This document shows, piece after piece, positions 54,381-62,567 of a stretch of DNA of 64,000 nucleotides. A model generated the notes under the pieces. That model was given only the letters and a program-made list of their open reading frames with translations. It made no database searches and was not told the origin of the DNA. The stretch covers positions 310,001 to 374,000 of the forward strand of contig NZ_JABMJG010000007.1 in the NCBI RefSeq assembly GCF_013376045.1, in the 5' to 3' direction. The first letter of the stretch is position 1, and every line of letters begins with the position of its first letter. The translations under genes and the position numbers were made by a program. The stretch comes from Variovorax sp. SG517 (lineage in GTDB: Bacteria; Pseudomonadota; Gammaproteobacteria; Burkholderiales; Burkholderiaceae_C).

Positions 54381-55168
54381 GCAGCCCCGAATCGCCCGTC
54401 ACCCTCAACCCGTGGGCGCAATGGCGCTCGGCCACGCCCGCGCGGCTCGCGCTGGGCCGTGCCGGCTCGGGCATGCCCACCGACGAGACGCTGCGCTTCG
54501 GCTGGGCCCATGCGATGGCGCGCGACGCGATCCATGCCGCGCTCGACGCGGATGCGCTCGAGGCAGCGCTCGCCGCACAGCACTGGGAAGTGGCCCGCGC
54601 GCGCAGCCGCGCCGCGGACCGCACCGAATACCTGCGCCGCCCCGACCTCGGCCGCCAGCTCGACGAGGACTGCGCCACCCGCCTGCTCGGCGAGCGGCGC
54701 TACGGCTGCGATGTCTGCGTGGTGATCGGCGACGGGCTCTCCTCGCTGGCTGTCGCGCGCCACGCGGTGCCCCTCCTGGCCGCGCTGCGCGCCCACCTGC
54801 CGCCCGACATCCGCTTCGCCCCGGTGGTCATCGCCACGCAGGCGCGCGTGGCGCTGGCCGACGAGGTGGGCGAGCTGTTCGGCGCGGCACTCTCCGTCAT
54901 GCTGATCGGCGAGCGCCCGGGCCTGAGCTCGCCGGACAGCCTCGGCATCTACCTGACCCACACGCCCAAGCGCGGCCGGCACGACGCCGAGCGCAACTGC
55001 ATCTCCAACGTGCGCCCCGAAGGCCTGCCCTACGAGGCGGCCGCGTTCAAGCTGGCATGGCTGATGCGAGAGTCCCTGCGCAGGGGCCTGACGGGCGTCG
55101 GGCTCAAGGACGAGAGCGACCTCGCGGTGCTCGACGAGCCGGGCCGGCCTCCTTCCATCTCGCGCTGA
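54377..55168 (+). CDS. eutC: Ethanolamine ammonia-lyase small subunit
   Basis: This 263-residue subunit completes the cobalamin site of the lyase. TPARLALGRAGSGMPTDETLRFGWAHAMARDAIHAALD, YLRRPDLGRQL, CDVCVVIGDGLSSLAV and the C-terminal ERNCISNVRPEGLPYEAAAFKLAWLM are family segments. The start overlaps the eutB stop by ATGA, so the two are made in equal amounts. The usual N-terminal microcompartment-targeting extension of enteric EutC is not apparent. Confidence 0.97.
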   Translation: MSSPESPVTLNPWAQWRSATPARLALGRAGSGMPTDETLRFGWAHAMARDAIHAALDADALEAALAAQHWEVARARSRAADRTEYLRRPDLGRQLDEDCATRLLGERRYGCDVCVVIGDGLSSLAVARHAVPLLAALRAHLPPDIRFAPVVIATQARVALADEVGELFGAALSVMLIGERPGLSSPDSLGIYLTHTPKRGRHDAERNCISNVRPEGLPYEAAAFKLAWLMRESLRRGLTGVGLKDESDLAVLDEPGRPPSISR

Positions 55169-55283
55169 ACGCCGCCGGCAAGGCCGGAACTGTCACAGGC
55201 GCTTCGTACGCTCGCGGCTCTCTTTCGCACGACTTCGAATACGACTTTTCGCACACCGCATTCACTCAAAAAGGAAAAACGCA

Positions 55284-56552
55284 ATGCAACGCCGCCTCCT
55301 CCTTCTCACGCCGCTGGCCGCGGCACTCGCAGCCACCGGCTGCGCCAGCCTGACGGCCACCAAGGGCCCGGTACTCGCACCCGCCAACTGGGACGCCTTC
55401 AACCGCGCGCAGATCGAGGGCCTGATCGCCAGCCTCGGCAAGGGCAGCCCGGGCTATGACGCCGCGAAGCCGCCGTACGTGGTGTTCGACTGGGACAACA
55501 CCAGCGTCTTCCTCGACATCGAGGAAGCCGCGCTCATCTACCAGCTCGAGAACCTGGTCTTCGGCGCGACGCCCGCGCAGCTCGAGGTGGCGCTGCGCCG
55601 GAACATCCCGAAGAAGGACTTCCTGCCCGCGTACAACAACGCGGCCGGCCAGCCGGTGAACATCGACGCCGTGGTGCCCGACATCGTTGCGAGCTACACG
55701 TGGCTCTACCAGAACTACAAGGGGCTGAAGGGCGAGCAATCGTTGGCCGTGGTGGCGTTGAGCCCGCACTACGGCGCGTTCACCACCAAGGTGCGCTACC
55801 TCTACGAGGCCATCGGCGACACCTTCGACCACGACACGGCCTACCCGTGGGTCACCTACCTCTTCGCCGGCATGACCGAGGCGCAGGTGCGCAAGCTCAC
55901 GGTCGACACCGTGGCCTGGCAGCTGAAGGAGCCGGTGGCCAAGGTCAAGTGGACTTCGCCCGCCGCGCTGCCGGGACGTGCGGGCGTGGTCTCGGTGAGC
56001 TGGAAGAACGGCCTGCGCCTGCAGCCGGAGATGCAGCAGCTCTACGCCGCCTTCCGCAACGCTGGCTTCGACGTGTGGGTGTGCTCGGCCTCCTTCGTCG
56101 ACGTGATCAAGGAGATCTCGTCGAACCCCGCCTTCGGCTACAACAACCCGCCCGAGCGCGTGCTCGCGATGGAGCTGGAACGCGACGCAAATGGTGTGAT
56201 CCAGCCCGAGTTCCGCCGCGGCTACGACCAGACGCAGGGCCCGGGCAAGACCAAGAACATCCGGCGCTTCCTGGTCAGCAAGTACGGCTACGGCCCGAGC
56301 TTCGTGGCCGGCGACAGCGAAGGCGACCAGAACATGATGGCCGACTTCGCCGACACGAAGAAGGTGCTGATCGTCAACCGCCTGCGCGACCCGAAGACCG
56401 ACATCGGCAAGTTCTCGGCCATGGCCGTGCAGAACTACGGCAAGGCCGACACGCGCTACCTGCTGCAGGGGCGCGACGACAACACCGGCTCGTGGGTGAG
56501 CTCGCAGCTGCACACGCCGCTGGGCGCGACCCAAGGCAAGGCGCTCAAGTAG
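55284..56552 (+). CDS. Exported lipoprotein of the HAD phosphatase superfamily
   Basis: This 422-residue protein has a signal peptide ending ATGC (Cys20), which predicts lipidation. HAD motif I is VVFDWDNTS (Asp69, Asp71), motif II CSASF, and motif IV GDSEGDQNMM. The long insert between motifs I and II (LIYQLENLVFG to LPGRAGVVSV) forms a cap domain. It resembles phosphoserine-phosphatase-like acid phosphatases that dephosphorylate head groups such as phosphorylcholine or phosphoethanolamine outside the cytoplasm; the substrate is inferred only. A good ribosome site AAAGGAAAAA precedes the ATG. Confidence 0.85.
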   Translation: MQRRLLLLTPLAAALAATGCASLTATKGPVLAPANWDAFNRAQIEGLIASLGKGSPGYDAAKPPYVVFDWDNTSVFLDIEEAALIYQLENLVFGATPAQLEVALRRNIPKKDFLPAYNNAAGQPVNIDAVVPDIVASYTWLYQNYKGLKGEQSLAVVALSPHYGAFTTKVRYLYEAIGDTFDHDTAYPWVTYLFAGMTEAQVRKLTVDTVAWQLKEPVAKVKWTSPAALPGRAGVVSVSWKNGLRLQPEMQQLYAAFRNAGFDVWVCSASFVDVIKEISSNPAFGYNNPPERVLAMELERDANGVIQPEFRRGYDQTQGPGKTKNIRRFLVSKYGYGPSFVAGDSEGDQNMMADFADTKKVLIVNRLRDPKTDIGKFSAMAVQNYGKADTRYLLQGRDDNTGSWVSSQLHTPLGATQGKALK

Positions 56553-56634
56553 CAAGAGAACGGGAGCGGCTGCACGGTCTTCGGCGCGGCTTGCCTATGA
56601 TGGCTCCATCAAGGCAACCCGAACCGGAGACAAC

Positions 56635-57216
56635 ATGGCCGCAGAGCGCTACCCCCTCGCCGAACTCAAAGACCTGCCCGAAGACATCCGCACCGCGATC
56701 CTCGCCGTGCAAGAGAAAGCCGGCTTCGTGCCCAACGTGTTCCTGGGCCTGGCGCGACGCCCCGCCGAGTGGCGCGCCTTCTTCGCGTACCACGACGCGC
56801 TCATGCTCAAGGAGGAAGGCTCGCTCACCAAGGGCGACCGCGAGATGATCGTCACCACCACCAGCGCGGCCAACAAGTGCCTCTACTGCGTGGTGGCGCA
56901 CGGCGCGCTGCTGCGCATCTACGAGAAGAAACCGCTGGTGGCGGACCAGGTGGCGGTGAACTACCGCAAGGCCGACATCACGCCGCGCCAGCGCGCGATG
57001 CTCGACTTCGCGATGAAGGTCTGCGAACGCTCGCACGAGATCGACGAGAGCGACTTCCCCCCGCTGCACGCCCACGGATTCGACGACGAGGACATCTGGG
57101 ACATCGCCGCCATCACCGCCTTCTTCGGCCTGAGCAACCGGCTGGCCAGCTTCAGCGGCATGCAGCCGAACAGCGAGTTCTTCCTGATGGGGCGGGTGCC
57201 TCGCGAAAAGAAGTGA
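56635..57216 (+). CDS. Peroxidase-related enzyme, AhpD/carboxymuconolactone decarboxylase-like
   Basis: This 193-residue all-helical protein has the CLYCVVAHG motif (Cys-x2-Cys and His) of AhpD-like redox proteins. EKAGFVPNVFLGLARRPAEWRAFFAYHDALML at the N-terminus and AITAFFGLSNRLASFSGMQPNSEFFLMGR at the end are typical of the peroxidase-related subgroup. It probably reduces peroxides or transfers electrons through the Cys pair. It is convergent with the phosphoethanolamine transferase gene (12 bp). Confidence 0.92.
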   Translation: MAAERYPLAELKDLPEDIRTAILAVQEKAGFVPNVFLGLARRPAEWRAFFAYHDALMLKEEGSLTKGDREMIVTTTSAANKCLYCVVAHGALLRIYEKKPLVADQVAVNYRKADITPRQRAMLDFAMKVCERSHEIDESDFPPLHAHGFDDEDIWDIAAITAFFGLSNRLASFSGMQPNSEFFLMGRVPREKK

Positions 57217-57228
57217 GCTGAGGCTGCT

Positions 57229-58980
57229 TCAGCCCTTGCCGCGGCAGGAAGCCAGCGCGTCCAGCGCGGGCTTGTAGGTCGGCGTGGTCACGTCCATCAC
57301 GCCCAGCACCGTGTGGTACAGGTTGTCGTGCGTGAGCGGTGCGTCCAGCCCCGCTTCCATGCACGAGCGCGAGAGCTTGCGCCGCTCGCTCATGCCTTCG
57401 CCGAACCAGGTGACCATGGGCACGTGCTTCTGCGCATCGGGCGCGAAGCTGTACGGCACGCCATGCAGGAACAGGCCGAACTCGCCGAGCGATTCGCCGT
57501 GGTCGCTGACGTAGAGCATCGCCGGGTCGTACTGCTTCGACTGCGCCTTGAGCCAGTCGATGGTCTGGCCGAGGAAGCGGTCGGTCTGCACGATCGAGTT
57601 GTCGTACACGTTCATGAGCTCGGCATGGCCGCAGTCGGCGAGCGCGTTGGTCTTGCACTCGGGCAGGAAGCGCTTCACGTCGGGTGCCGAGCGCTTGTAG
57701 TAGGCCGGGCCGTGGCTACCCATCTGGTGCATCACCAGCACCACGCCCTTGGCGCGGCGCTCTGCCGGCAGCGCGGCGATGCGCTCGTCCAGGCCCTTGA
57801 GCATCACGTCGTCGAGGCACTCGTCGCCATCGCACAGCGCCTTCTTGGTGGCGGGGTCGAGCCCGGCGAAGGCCGACGCATTGGGAATGCGCTCGCATAC
57901 GCCCTTGCAGCCGGCCTGGTTGTCGAGCCAGAACACGGCCAGGCCGGCGGCCTGCAGCACGTCGACCAGGGTTTCGTAGTCGTCCTTGCGCGATTCGTAG
58001 CCTTCCTTGCCCAGCGGCGAGAACATGCAGGGCACCGAAGCCAGGGTGTTGGTGCCGCAGGAGCGCACCTCGCGGTAGCTCAGCACGCCGCGCTTGGCGA
58101 GCTCCGGCGTGGTGTCGCGTGCGTAGCCGTTGAGCGCGAAGTGGTCGGCCCGCGCCGTCTCGCCCACCACCACCACGAAGAGCGGCGGCTTGGTCTGGGC
58201 GGCATAGCTCGCGCCCAGCGCCGTTCCGGCGGTGATGGAGACCAGCTTGCCGCTGCGCTTGAAAAGAGGCTTGATGAAGAGCGATCCGGTCGAATAGATC
58301 GACGCGATCGGGTTCATCATGTAGCGCAGGTGCACGTTGTTGCGCATCAGCGGCGCCAGCTCGCGGTTCATGGCCACCGCCGTGCCCACGGCCACGGCAA
58401 CGGACAGCAGCAGCAGCCCCACGTTGCGCGCGAGCTTGGGCAGGAAGCGCATGGGCACGACGCGCACCCGCCAGATCAGCCAGGCCGCCGGCAGCACCAC
58501 CACCGCCACGTTGAAGGCCATGCGCCAGCTCAGCAGGTCGCGCGCCTCGTTGGGGTCGGTCTGCAGCGCGTTGGCGATCATGGTGGGGTCCATCACCACG
58601 CGGTACTCGAGCATGTAGTGCTGCACCACCGCGGCCAGCACCACCACCACGAGCCACAGCGGCTTCATCCAGCGCGACCAGGCCGTGAACGACAGGATGG
58701 CCGCCGAGCCGCACAGCGTGAGCAGGCTCATCGACACGACCGTGGACATGTAACTGCTGGGCGCACCACCGATGCGGGCCAGCTCGTTCCACAGCGGCCA
58801 GTTCGTGGTCAGTACGAGGTAGAGGCTGAGCCAGAGGACGACCGCGGCGGCCGAGCGCGGACGCTGCAGCCAGAGGTCGAACCGTGTCCACGGGGCGCCG
58901 GAGGGGGGCAACTGTGGTGTTTGGGACTCAGAAGTACCCGCCTGTTGCACGGGAACAGGCGAAATTCGCGAAACAGACAT
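57229..58980 (-). CDS. eptA: Phosphoethanolamine-lipid A transferase (EptA/MCR family)
   Basis: This 583-residue inner-membrane enzyme has about five transmembrane helices (residues about 45-225) and a periplasmic alkaline-phosphatase-fold domain. Zinc and catalytic residues are all present: GETARAD (Glu274), the nucleophile Thr312 in CGTNTLASVPCMFS, GSHGPAYYKR (His423), SDHGES (Asp493, His494) and LHGVP (His506). It transfers phosphoethanolamine from phosphatidylethanolamine to lipid A, a modification known to lower polymyxin binding. The Cys pairs of the family are kept. A GTG at 58983 is an alternative start. Two PAP2 genes precede it in the same operon. Confidence 0.95.
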   Translation of the reverse strand: MSVSRISPVPVQQAGTSESQTPQLPPSGAPWTRFDLWLQRPRSAAAVVLWLSLYLVLTTNWPLWNELARIGGAPSSYMSTVVSMSLLTLCGSAAILSFTAWSRWMKPLWLVVVVLAAVVQHYMLEYRVVMDPTMIANALQTDPNEARDLLSWRMAFNVAVVVLPAAWLIWRVRVVPMRFLPKLARNVGLLLLSVAVAVGTAVAMNRELAPLMRNNVHLRYMMNPIASIYSTGSLFIKPLFKRSGKLVSITAGTALGASYAAQTKPPLFVVVVGETARADHFALNGYARDTTPELAKRGVLSYREVRSCGTNTLASVPCMFSPLGKEGYESRKDDYETLVDVLQAAGLAVFWLDNQAGCKGVCERIPNASAFAGLDPATKKALCDGDECLDDVMLKGLDERIAALPAERRAKGVVLVMHQMGSHGPAYYKRSAPDVKRFLPECKTNALADCGHAELMNVYDNSIVQTDRFLGQTIDWLKAQSKQYDPAMLYVSDHGESLGEFGLFLHGVPYSFAPDAQKHVPMVTWFGEGMSERRKLSRSCMEAGLDAPLTHDNLYHTVLGVMDVTTPTYKPALDALASCRGKG

Positions 58981-59026
58981 CACGCGAATGTAACTAGCCC
59001 GCCTGAAGCGAGGCTGAATTGCCCCT

Positions 59027-59626
59027 TCAGTCCATGTTCAGACTCGCCGCCCTGCGCAGCCGCAATCTCGCCGAGCGCCGCCGCCGCGCCACCAGGGCGC
59101 CCGATGCAGCCTGGCTCAGCGGCCGGCTGACGCCGCGCTCCACCACGATCGCCACCAGCGCGCCGAGCATGGTCGCCGCCATGATGTCGGACGGGAAATG
59201 CAGGCCCAGGTACATCCGGCTCCACGCCACCAGGGCCGCCACCACCAGCGCTGCCAGCATGGGCACGCGCGACGGCAGGCACCACAGCGCGAAGGCCGCG
59301 GCAAAGGTGCCGGCCGCATGCATGCTCGGGAAGCCCGGCCGCACGCCCTGCGGCACCCACTGGATGCCCAGGCCGTAGAAGGCGGGCCGGGGGATCGGCG
59401 CGAGCGTGCGGATCACGGTCACGGCGATCCACGCGGCCAGCACGCTCAGCAGCACGGTGAACAGCGCATAGCGCCAGCGGCGGCTGAACAAGGCGCAGAC
59501 GCCGATCGCCAGCGTCAGCATGGCCGGCAGCAGATCGGAGCAGAACTCGGCAAAGCCCAGGCTCCACGGCTGCACCGTGGAGCCGGCGTTGATCAGCCCG
59601 AAGAGCGCGAAATCAAGGGCCTGCAT
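59027..59626 (-). CDS. PAP2 family phosphatase
   Basis: This 199-residue membrane protein has the three PAP2 motifs: RTLAPIPRP, FPSMHAAG and SRMYLGLHFPSDI. Hydrophobic helices lie on both sides, and there is an Arg-rich C-terminus. Its compact size resembles undecaprenyl-diphosphate or lipid-phosphate phosphatases (BcrC/PgpB group). It starts 14 bp inside the preceding PAP2 gene, so the two are coupled, and it is followed 46 bp later by eptA. A role in recycling lipid carriers or trimming lipid A phosphates would fit. Confidence 0.9.
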   Translation of the reverse strand: MQALDFALFGLINAGSTVQPWSLGFAEFCSDLLPAMLTLAIGVCALFSRRWRYALFTVLLSVLAAWIAVTVIRTLAPIPRPAFYGLGIQWVPQGVRPGFPSMHAAGTFAAAFALWCLPSRVPMLAALVVAALVAWSRMYLGLHFPSDIMAATMLGALVAIVVERGVSRPLSQAASGALVARRRRSARLRLRRAASLNMD

Positions 59627-60317
59627 GCGCGGGAACCGCCCTGCCCGAGGCGCGCGAGCCGAAGCGCGCGACAGCCATCTCGATGACGAAGCCCACCGTC
59701 CAGCAGACCCAGGCGGTCCAGAGGGTGTGGCTCATGTAGTGCGCGCCGCGCAGTTGCTGGGCCACGCCCAGCACGAGGCCCGCCGCCATGGCCGTCCACA
59801 GCCAGATCGCCGCCGCGCGGGCCGACGCCCGCCGCAGCACGAAATACCCGCCAAGGTAGGCGAAGGCCGCCGAGGCATGGCCGGCCGGGAAGCACCCGCC
59901 GGGGCCGCCGTCGCCCACGCCCCACGACCAATGCGACACATAACGCGCCACGCCGCCGAACTCCTGCAGGTCCCAGGGGCAGCTGGTGTGACTCGCGTGC
60001 TTGAGGATGCTGACCGCGATCACCGAGCCCAGCACGGTCAGGGCCAGTTGCACGCGGGAGCCGGTGTCGAGCCGGCGCAGCACGCCGAAGGGCCAGCGGA
60101 TCGCCGCGAACAGCAGGAACACCAGGGCCCAGCTGAGGTTGCGGGCGCCTTCATGCATGACGTGGACCATGAAGGGGTTCTCTCGCAGGGGAAACCCGAG
60201 GTGGGAGCCCGCCATGCGCGCCAGCAGCAGGTCGGCGCCGGTCGCGTCCCACGCCATCAATGCAATCAGTGCGGCGAGGGTCAGTATCCCCAGGCGGAGA
60301 TCGGGAAAGCGTGTCAT
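59613..60317 (-). CDS. PAP2 family phosphatase, LpxE/mcr-pap2-like
   Basis: This is a 234-residue multi-pass membrane protein. After ILKHASHTSCPWDLQEFGG come CFPAGHASAAFAYLGGYFVLRR and GAHYMSHTLWTAWVCW, the second and third PAP2 motifs. The CPWDL segment is typical of the PAP2 proteins encoded next to eptA and mcr genes. It is the first gene of the PAP2-PAP2-eptA unit. The start lies 142 bp from the divergent response regulator, with a phased-repeat array between them. Confidence 0.9.
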   Translation of the reverse strand: MTRFPDLRLGILTLAALIALMAWDATGADLLLARMAGSHLGFPLRENPFMVHVMHEGARNLSWALVFLLFAAIRWPFGVLRRLDTGSRVQLALTVLGSVIAVSILKHASHTSCPWDLQEFGGVARYVSHWSWGVGDGGPGGCFPAGHASAAFAYLGGYFVLRRASARAAAIWLWTAMAAGLVLGVAQQLRGAHYMSHTLWTAWVCWTVGFVIEMAVARFGSRASGRAVPAHAGP

Positions 60318-60364
60318 GAACGAAGGCAGGACTGGAAACCAGCCGCGAGCCTACGTTTGCGGAA

Positions 60365-60402
60365 TGAACCGAGCCTGAAGCAAGATGAACCGAACCTGAC
60401 TC
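60365..60402. promoter_or_regulatory. Four phased half-sites, probable response-regulator binding array
   Basis: TGAACC (60365), TGAAGC (60376), TGAACC (60386) and TGACTC (60397) recur every 10-11 bp. Within this array a 15-base word ATGAACCGRCCTGA-like unit (ATGAACCGAGCCTGA and ATGAACCGAACCTGA) is repeated with a 21-bp period. Direct repeats of this spacing are how OmpR/PmrA-type regulators bind. It sits midway between the PAP2-eptA operon and the two-component genes. Confidence 0.65.
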
Positions 60403-60459
60403 AAAGGGCCCGTGCAACTGGGTGGCGCTAGACTTCAATTTTTCCTGGAAGGACATGGC

Positions 60460-61134
60460 GTGCGCATATTGCTGGTCGAAGATGACACTGCGTTGGCAGA
60501 TGCCGTCTGCAGCTACCTTCTGGCCAAGGCCTTCGTGGTCGACGTGGCGCCGAGCCTGGCCGACGCCCGCGCCGCCCTGCTCTCGGTGCAGTACGCGGCC
60601 GTGCTGCTCGACCTGCACCTGGGTGACGGCGACGGCCTTTCCCTGCTGCCGCAGATTCGCGCCCTGCCCGAGCGCCCCATCGTCATCGTGCTGACCGCGC
60701 GCGACCAGGTCACCGACCGCATCCGCGGGCTGGACGCCGGCGCCGACGACTACCTCATCAAGCCATACGACCCCGCCGAGCTGCTGGCGCGCCTGCGCGC
60801 GGTCGAGCGCCGGCGCAGCTCGAACAGCTCGCCGGTGCTGCAACTGGGCAACCTGGAGATCGACCTGGCGCACGACATGGTGCGCAAGAGCGGCTCTCCG
60901 ATCACCCTCACCCAGAAGGAGTGGGCGCTGCTGCGCGTGATGGCGACCCGGCCCGAGCGCATACACACGCGCGAGAACCTGGCCGACGCGCTCTACGGCT
61001 TCGGCGACGAGGCCGACAGCAACACGCTGGAGGTCTTCATCAGCCGCCTGCGGCGCAAGCTCGGCCGCAGCCACATCCAGACACTGCGCGGGCTCGGCTA
61101 CCGGCTGTCGTTCTCCACGGACGACGACGAATGA
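60460..61134 (+). CDS. OmpR/PmrA family response regulator
   Basis: This 224-residue protein has a receiver domain (RILLVEDDTALADAV, phospho-acceptor Asp51 in AVLLDLHLGDGDGL, Thr in VLTARD, Lys in LIKPYDP). A winged-helix output domain follows (LTQKEWALLRVMATRPERIHTRENL, EVFISRLRRKLG, IQTLRGLGYRL). The GTG start at 60460 follows GGAAGGA by 6-7 bases and gives the normal receiver start; an upstream in-frame ATG does not. It is the partner of the histidine kinase downstream and probably controls the divergent PAP2-eptA operon, as PmrA does. Confidence 0.92.
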   Translation: MRILLVEDDTALADAVCSYLLAKAFVVDVAPSLADARAALLSVQYAAVLLDLHLGDGDGLSLLPQIRALPERPIVIVLTARDQVTDRIRGLDAGADDYLIKPYDPAELLARLRAVERRRSSNSSPVLQLGNLEIDLAHDMVRKSGSPITLTQKEWALLRVMATRPERIHTRENLADALYGFGDEADSNTLEVFISRLRRKLGRSHIQTLRGLGYRLSFSTDDDE

Positions 61135-61192
61135 GCGCCGCCCGGCCGCTCGAAGGTGCCCGCGCCGAGGCGCAAGGCGCGGAGGCTGCCCG

Positions 61193-62548
61193 TTGAATTC
61201 CGCAAGCTTTGCCGCCGGACGCAATTCGCTCGCCGGGCGGCTGACCCGCACGCTGATCCTGTGGGTCGGCGGCGTATGGCTTCTGTGCGTGCTCGCGGTG
61301 GTCTGGTATGTGGACCGCGAGATCAACCACAACTTCGACAACGAACTCGTCGAGGTCTCGCACCGCATGTTCGCGATGGCCGTGCAGGAGCTTGAGCGGC
61401 TGCAGCATTCGGGCACCCAGCAGCCGCGCGAGCCGCTGATCGCGCCCAAGCAGCTGTTCTCGGAAGACGCGGTGATCTACCAGATCGTCGACCCGCACGA
61501 GCACGTGCTGCTGCGCTCCGCCGAGGCTCCCGCCGACACCTTCGACGTGCCGCTGGCCTCCGGCTTCGCGAACAACTCGAACTGGCGCATCTACACCGTG
61601 CGCCACCCCACGCTGGGCCTGTTCTTCCAGGTGGCCGATCCGCTCGACGAGCGGCGCCACGCGCTCAACCGCACGCTCTTCGGGCTGATCATTCCGCTCG
61701 GCGCGGTACTGCCGCTGCTCGCGCTGGTGCTGCGCAACGTGGCGCGCGCCGAGCTGCGGGTGCTGCAGGAAGTTGCCGCCGAGATCGAAAAGCGCAGCGG
61801 CGCCGACCTGCGGCCGATCGCGCTGCCCTCCGAGCTGCCCAGGGAGCTGCGCACCGTCGGCGACCACCTCAACCGGCTGCTGGAGCGGCTGTCGCACTCG
61901 CTGGACGTGGAACGCGCCCTCGCGGCCAACGCCGCGCACGAGCTGCGCACGCCGCTCGCCGCCGCCCGCCTGCGGCTGCAGACCGCCCTCGACCACGACC
62001 TGCGCCGCGATGACGTGCAGGGCGCACTCGATGCGCTGCGCACCCTGAGCCATCGCACCGAAAAGCTGCTGCAGCTCTCGCGCGCGGAATCGGGCGCCTC
62101 GCTTGCGCGCAGCCGGGTCGACCTGGTGCAGCTCGCAGGCGCCGTGGCGCAGGACTTCTGGCAGGACCCGCAGAACATCGAGCGCCTGGCGCTCAAGGTG
62201 CCGGACATGGGCGCGCCGACTGCCCTCGGCGACGTCGACGCCCTCGCCATTGCGCTGCGCAACCTGGTGGAGAACGCGCTGCGCTACGGCGGCAGCCGCG
62301 TCGTCATCGAGGTGATGGATCCCTCCACCCTGGCCGTGCGCGATTCCGGCAAGGGCGTCACCGCGGAACAGCTCGCCACCTTGCGCGGGCGCCACGTGCG
62401 CCACAGCTCCGACCGCGCAGGCTACGGGCTGGGCATCTCGATCGTGGGCACCATCGTCGAGAAGCACGGTGCGAAGCTGGAGCTTTCTTCGCCGCCGGAA
62501 GGTGCTGCGCAGGGCTTCGAGGCGCGGATCGTTCTGCAGCAGGCCTGA
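61193..62548 (+). CDS. Sensor histidine kinase, PmrB/QseC-like
   Basis: In this 451-residue membrane kinase, transmembrane helices at about 20-40 and 162-182 flank a periplasmic sensor of about 120 residues. A HAMP-like linker follows, then the H-box AANAAHELRTPLAAARLRLQ (His249), the N-box LRNLVENALRYGG, VRDSGKGV and GYGLGISIV. The start is a TTG at 61193 behind a strong GGAGG at 61181-61185. It is 58 bp behind the response regulator. The sensor contains several acidic residues (DNELVEV, SEDA) that could bind cations. Confidence 0.9.
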   Translation: MNSASFAAGRNSLAGRLTRTLILWVGGVWLLCVLAVVWYVDREINHNFDNELVEVSHRMFAMAVQELERLQHSGTQQPREPLIAPKQLFSEDAVIYQIVDPHEHVLLRSAEAPADTFDVPLASGFANNSNWRIYTVRHPTLGLFFQVADPLDERRHALNRTLFGLIIPLGAVLPLLALVLRNVARAELRVLQEVAAEIEKRSGADLRPIALPSELPRELRTVGDHLNRLLERLSHSLDVERALAANAAHELRTPLAAARLRLQTALDHDLRRDDVQGALDALRTLSHRTEKLLQLSRAESGASLARSRVDLVQLAGAVAQDFWQDPQNIERLALKVPDMGAPTALGDVDALAIALRNLVENALRYGGSRVVIEVMDPSTLAVRDSGKGVTAEQLATLRGRHVRHSSDRAGYGLGISIVGTIVEKHGAKLELSSPPEGAAQGFEARIVLQQA

Positions 62549-62567
62549 CCCGCTCGCCGACCCGGCT

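Noticed and set aside
51530..55168. Ethanolamine-utilisation microcompartment.
   Set aside because: No shell, EutR, EutA or EutD-like genes are present; only the permease and the two lyase subunits are encoded.
60412..60459. An in-frame upstream ATG at 60412 as start of the response regulator.
   Set aside because: It would add 16 residues before the receiver domain and has no ribosome site; the GTG at 60460 has GGAAGGA and the canonical start.
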